Shown one piece after another: positions 59,725-64,000 of a stretch of 64,000 nucleotides of DNA. The position numbers were made by a program, and so were the translations under genes. The first letter of the stretch is position 1. Each line of letters starts with the position of its first letter. Source of the DNA: Austropuccinia psidii (Eukaryota; Basidiomycota; Pucciniomycetes; Pucciniales; Sphaerophragmiaceae); the NCBI GenBank assembly GCA_023105745.1, contig JALGQZ010000005.1:65923019-65987018 (forward strand), in the 5' to 3' direction. Below the pieces are notes generated by a model. It was not told the origin of the DNA. It did no database searches and saw only the letters and a list, made by a program, of their open reading frames with translations.

Positions 59725-61889
59725 TGTAAGGTTTGTCTATGAAACTCTTGATAATAGTAACAAAATCAAGAGTACTATGACTGTTCTCAGTAGAAAAATA
59801 TAATAGAATAGAATATTATAACCACAAATTTAAATATAATTATTAAGAATTATTATATATGAAAATGAATTTAACTATTATTATATAAAATAACAATAAA
59901 AAATATATAATAATTATAATAAATTATAATTATTCTAACAGTGTTATAGTCACTGACAATTATAACACTAAGAAGTGTAAAGCTCTTAATTAGACAATTA
60001 CATGTGGGAAAAATAAATATTTAACCACTCATAAGTAATATATAAATATTATTTTTAAAAGAATTGAAGCACACGCTGTGCAGAAATAATTCTTATAGAA
60101 AAATTCTATATAAAAAAACAAATAATAGATGAAAAAGATATAGAATTTTAGAGAAAACTTACTTATAATCTAAATTTAATACAACAAGTCAAACAACAAC
60201 AGTTATTATATTAAATAATTATTATAAGTTAAAAACACGCCAAAAATCAATATTTTGAAAGATGAAACAGCTTTTTATAATAAAAAATATGATTAAAGAG
60301 TTTTTGAGAGGAATTTGTGGATGTTAAAATATATTTTAAAGACAATGATTTTATAAAATAAAATATATTATAGGTGATGACAACAATAATCTAATTTCTA
60401 TGATTTCAATTCTTTAATTTGAGCTCTATAAAGAATAAAATACTTGAGAAATACTTTAATAATAAGATTTTATATATAATAAAACTTTACCTGTTTAAAT
60501 GTCTAATATGATTGGATTGATAATTTATGATGGAAAAAAACAGTGATGAAAAGACTCTTTTTACATCTACTAAGCAGCTCTCATAATTTGTAATTGATAT
60601 AGAGGGTGTGCTCAGTTCAAAACTCAAAGACCATGCTTAAAAGTAAGGTTCTTAACTTAAGTTAACTTATTTTTAATTCCAATTTAAAGCTACCAGTGTT
60701 ATTCTTAACTCCAAGTAACTTTAATCCTCATTTAAGTTAATTATTTTGAGTTTTAATATAAAATAAGTTTATTTATATTAAAGTTAATCACATGAAAAAC
60801 TTAAAAATAGATTTTCAAGCAGAAATCTACAACTCAATTTTTAACTAATTTGTAAAGAAATCTTAATTTTTTTTTAAGTATAATTAAAGGAATAAATTTC
60901 CAGGCTAATTACCCAGGAAATCTGTTCATAAAAGATACTTAAAATTTGATTGATATATAGATAATATTAAACTGTAATCTGTGTGAAAATTTCAAGAAAA
61001 TCCATTAAGAATTAGATTTTCAATGAATTTTTGATGTTATTACTATTTTTCCATGTAAAATAGCAATACACACTAAACCTCAACTTACATAAGGTTTTAA
61101 TGCTTGTAACCTTAAAGCTTTAAGCTTATTTAAGCTTTTACAGGTCTCAAAACTTTAATTTCAAGCCTGAATATTGGGATTTACCCTTTGTCAGCTTGAA
61201 ATTCCTGTCCAAATGGGGATAAAACCAGTTTGAACTTTAAGGTTGGATCAAAGTCTAATCTTCAAGTTTAAATAAGGTTAAAAATCCAATATAGGTGGAC
61301 AACCTTAATTGAATCCTTGCAGATCCAAAAATTTGGGTACCCCAGCTCTGTTTGGTCTTTTTCCTTTGTCCCACCTTTTTGTGTGATTCTTGCCCTTTTA
61401 TTTATTTAAAGCCATACTATGGCCTTAAACACTTTTAAATTGAGATCATGCAGGATTTACATTCTGTATGGCAAATCCTTAGCCAATTCAGTAAATATAC
61501 ACAACACCTCAATTTCTACTAAAATTTTGGTAAGTTTGCATAAATCTTATGCAATTCTAAATTTAATCTTATTTAAGCTTAAATTTAACAATTTTAAAAA
61601 AAATGTTAAAAAAGTTACATTAGTACTGTGAGATTCCTAAATCTTCCAATAACATAAGAAATAAGCCTTTTTTGGTATAACACCCTATGGGTGTACCCTA
61701 GGTTATTTTGGGTGTAGAATCCAAAAATGACATAATATTTATAACTTTGTTTATCCAAGAAAATTTATACTTATTTTTTGTTATTTTTAATTTTAAATTC
61801 AATGGAAAAGCCTCTTGAAGACTAAATCAGCTGTATATAAAATCATTTTTGGCCTTATGGGTATTTTATACATACCTAACAGGCTCACA
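59725..61889 (-). repeat. Solo LTR of family L3 nested in R4 protease
   Basis: It begins TGTAAGGTTTGTCTATGAAA and ends ACAGGCTCACA, 2,165 bp, collinear with the R3 LTRs, with no internal region. A perfect 5-bp duplication, TCTGA, lies at 59720-59724 and 61890-61894. The host protease resumes after it (Y-F-T-I-G). Confidence 0.93.
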
Positions 61890-62359
61890 TCTGACCAGAA
61901 AGAAATATATTTTACCATAGGATAAAATAAAAAACAGAAATTTGTTTTTTCAAAAATAAAAAAACAAGTTAATGTCATAAAAATGAAAATACAAGCCCAT
62001 AAAAACAATTATACATGAGTGAAAAGCTTATAAAGTCATAATTCAATGAAGAATTAATTGAAAAAATGAAATAAAGATTAATTTATGTCTTATATAAGTA
62101 CAAAATTACCTTTGAAACTGACAAAAAACCACGAGGCTATATTATTGGAAATGAAGTAGATATTATTCTTAATGCGGAAAAACCTTATCCACCCCAGTTA
62201 ACAAGATAAACTTGCCCATCTATCCCAAGAGCCAGAGAAGCCTTAGAGGTACACATTAAATAATTAATGTACCTTGAGGTATCAAGGAAATTATATCAAA
62301 ATGAACAGGTAGAAGTCACTAAACCTGTTATTATAGCTTGGAATAATGGCAAATGAAGG
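61890..62359 (+). pseudogene. R4 protease end and RT start
   Basis: Right after the nested LTR, K-E-I-Y-F-T-I-G matches R1 (R-Y-F-T-I-G). Pieces of the RT N-terminus follow (P-Y-P-P near 62185) with many stops. Confidence 0.7.
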
Positions 62360-62905
62360 ATGGTAGGGGAATTTAGAGCTCCAAATATGTATGCTATGCC
62401 TGACAGATATCCAATACCCAGAATCCATGATACATTAGCACAATTGTCACAGGCTAAGCTCATTACAGCCATAGATGCTCTAAAGTGTTTTCACCAAAAT
62501 GTCTTAAAAGAAAATTCCAGAAAACCTCCAAGGATAATAGTCCATTGTGATATATATAAATACCTAAGAATGCCTTTTGGTATAAAAAATTCCCCTTCCC
62601 AATATCTAAGAATGATTAATACAATATTTCCTGAAGAATTATCAGAAGGATGGCTGATAAGCTGAATTGATGATATTATATTTTGCTCAGAAACTTTGAA
62701 AAAACACCTGACAATACTTGAAAGAGTATTACAAAAGATAGTTCAAGTAAATATAAAGGTTTCTTTGAAAAAATGTCATTTTTCATATAGTGAACTCAAA
62801 GCACTGGGACATGTTTTATCTGGAATAAGCTTAGGAATAGATAAAAGAAAATTAGCAACAGTACTACTAAAATCAATGTCTCAAAACAAAAAAGAAATTC
62901 AATAA
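62360..62905 (+). pseudogene. R4 reverse transcriptase core
   Basis: Two open pieces (62360-62665, 62696-62905) carry D-R-Y-P-I-P, M-P-F-G-I-K-N-S-P-S and motif A as I-D-A-L-K-C-F-H-Q. The catalytic Y-I-D-D reads stop-I-D-D (TGA at about 62663). It is inactive. Confidence 0.9.
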
Positions 62906-63480
62906 TTTCTAGTATTTTCTCATTATACCAGACAGAATATAAAAGACTTTTTAAGAATTGAAAAATCCTTGTAAAAACTCTCTGACCAACATACAGTCCA
63001 TGAAATTACTGAAGAGAGAGTTGAAGCATATGAGGAACTAGAAAAGGCACTAAAAAATTCCCCATTTATTCTAATTCCAGATTGGAAATTACCTTTCAAA
63101 CTGTACATTTATCCTTGTGGAGAAGGAATAGTTGCTCCACTACACAAAACACATATTATCAATGATAAACCTGTTGAAGGGCCAATTTTCTTCATTTAAA
63201 GATAAATCAAGCCAGAAGAGGAAAGATATGGAGAAAGCCAAAGGTAATTTCTTTTCCTAGTGTTGGCTTTCTAGAAATTACACTATTATTTGGATGTAAC
63301 AGTGTTTGATGTCATCACAGACTGTAATGCTATAAAATCTTTATTAAATATGAAGATACCAAATTGACAAACTCTGAGATGTAAAATTGCTATCCAATAA
63401 TATAGAGAAAATATCATTATAGTTCATAAATCTGGAAATATTTATCAAAATGTAGATGGGCTTTAGAAAATACACCTAAA
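62906..63480 (+). pseudogene. R4 RNase H
   Basis: A broken frame with [13 protein letters not shown], where the catalytic Asp of L-Y-I-D is Tyr. I-T-D-C-N-A-I-K-S-L-L-N-M follows near 63325. Confidence 0.8.
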
Positions 63481-63529
63481 ACCCAGCATGGGAACCACAG
63501 GAAGAACATCCTATAAAAGGGATATGTGT

Positions 63530-64000
63530 CACAGACATTGGCACATAATTCTATAACAAATTTCAGAAACTCTATAAGATGGACAAAAACTGTCACATCG
63601 TATTCCAGCTTATAATTGAATATTGAAAAGACCCATCACTATCTTCCAAACTAGATTAAGTATGGAAAAAATCATATGATGAAGGAAAATTCCACCTCCT
63701 TGATGGAATTCTTTGTCATAGGACTAAACACACATGTGTTATTACTCTGATAATCCCTATACTACATGAATTCCATCATAGTTTTGTATCTGCCATCACT
63801 CAGAAGATAGGACACTAGAGAGGGTGAAAACCTTCTCTTGGTGGCCAAATTGGAGAAAGGAGGTTGCAGAGTACTCCCAAACCTGTGACAGATGTCAAAA
63901 AGAAAAAAGAGCCACAGGCAAGAAATTTGGGATTATGATCCAAATCCAAGAGCAAAAATCCCCATGGGAAATCTTCCACATGGATTAGGTAAAAGCCTTA
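63530..64000 (+). pseudogene. R4 integrase N-terminal part, cut by window end
   Basis: Recognisable blocks are G-K-F-H-L-L-D-G-I-L and T-K-H-T-C-V near 63690-63740. The second half of the zinc-binding motif (T-C-D-R-C-Q-K) lies near 63880-63900 and W-E-I-F-H-M-D near 63965. The latter is the first catalytic Asp, followed by a stop. Confidence 0.8.

Larger units (their letters stand above)
54640..64000 (+). mobile_element. R4: decayed plus-strand Ty3/Gypsy element, cut by the window end
   Basis: It comprises a 5' LTR (54640-56453), primer-binding site, gag, protease, RT, RNase H and the start of integrase, all in R1 order but full of stops. A 2,165-bp L3 solo LTR interrupts the protease. The LTR belongs to family L4, the same as 1-1706 and 36482-38469. 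The 3' LTR lies beyond the window. Confidence 0.88.

Noticed and set aside
1..64000. tRNA and rRNA genes
   Set aside because: No convincing B-box (GGTTCGAATCC-like) in a cloverleaf context and no rRNA-like conserved blocks were noticed by eye.

Overview
The window looks like a gene-poor, strongly AT-rich stretch of a fungal genome, most likely a rust fungus (Pucciniales). The Gag-Pol sequences resemble the highly repeated Ty3-like proteins I associate with the myrtle rust Austropuccinia psidii. That assignment is from memory and was not tested by a search. I found no convincing host gene and no RNA gene. Almost everything recognisable is LTR retrotransposon of one related group: Ty3/Gypsy, chromovirus-like, with long LTRs that start TGTGAGCC and end CTTACA.

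Layout. 1-1706: end of an LTR (family L4), minus orientation, cut by the window start. 1707-24259: an old, broken minus-strand element, R2. Its 3' LTR was hit by a solo LTR of family L3 (2073-2898 plus 13460-14740). That LTR was hit by a 553-bp solo LTR, L5 (2899-2942 plus 12946-13454). L5 was in turn hit by a young, complete plus-strand element, R1 (2943-12940). Three of these insertions show 5-bp target duplications. 24260-31792: no recognisable gene. 31793-44683: decayed minus-strand element R3 (family L3) with both LTRs, an L4 solo LTR nested in its reverse transcriptase, and a one-mismatch target duplication. 44684-45125: an LTR-like end. 45126-48891: nothing recognised. 48892-51932: an old plus-oriented L3 solo LTR with a perfect duplication (TAAAG), carrying a 985-bp DNA-transposon-like element with inverted ends (50831-51815). 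51933-54639: nothing recognised except a G-poor tract. 54640-64000: decayed plus-strand element R4 (family L4), interrupted in its protease by an L3 solo LTR with a perfect duplication (TCTGA) and cut by the window end.

How the parts work together. R1 is the only nearly intact copy. Its Gag makes the particle and binds RNA through a CCHC knuckle. Pol supplies protease, reverse transcriptase, RNase H and integrase, with a chromodomain-like tail. The LTRs carry a TATA box, and the primer-binding and polypurine sites lie just inside them. R1 departs from the expected form in three ways: an in-frame TAA separates gag from pol, the protease has Asp-Pro-Gly instead of Asp-Ser/Thr-Gly, and a segment of gag is in a different frame from the motif conserved in R3 and R4.

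The most interesting pattern spans all four elements. Upstream of gag, each shows an exon with a length divisible by three, flanked by splice-like GT...AG introns, both in phase 1. This was read by eye and needs transcript data. No system unrelated to transposable elements was found.
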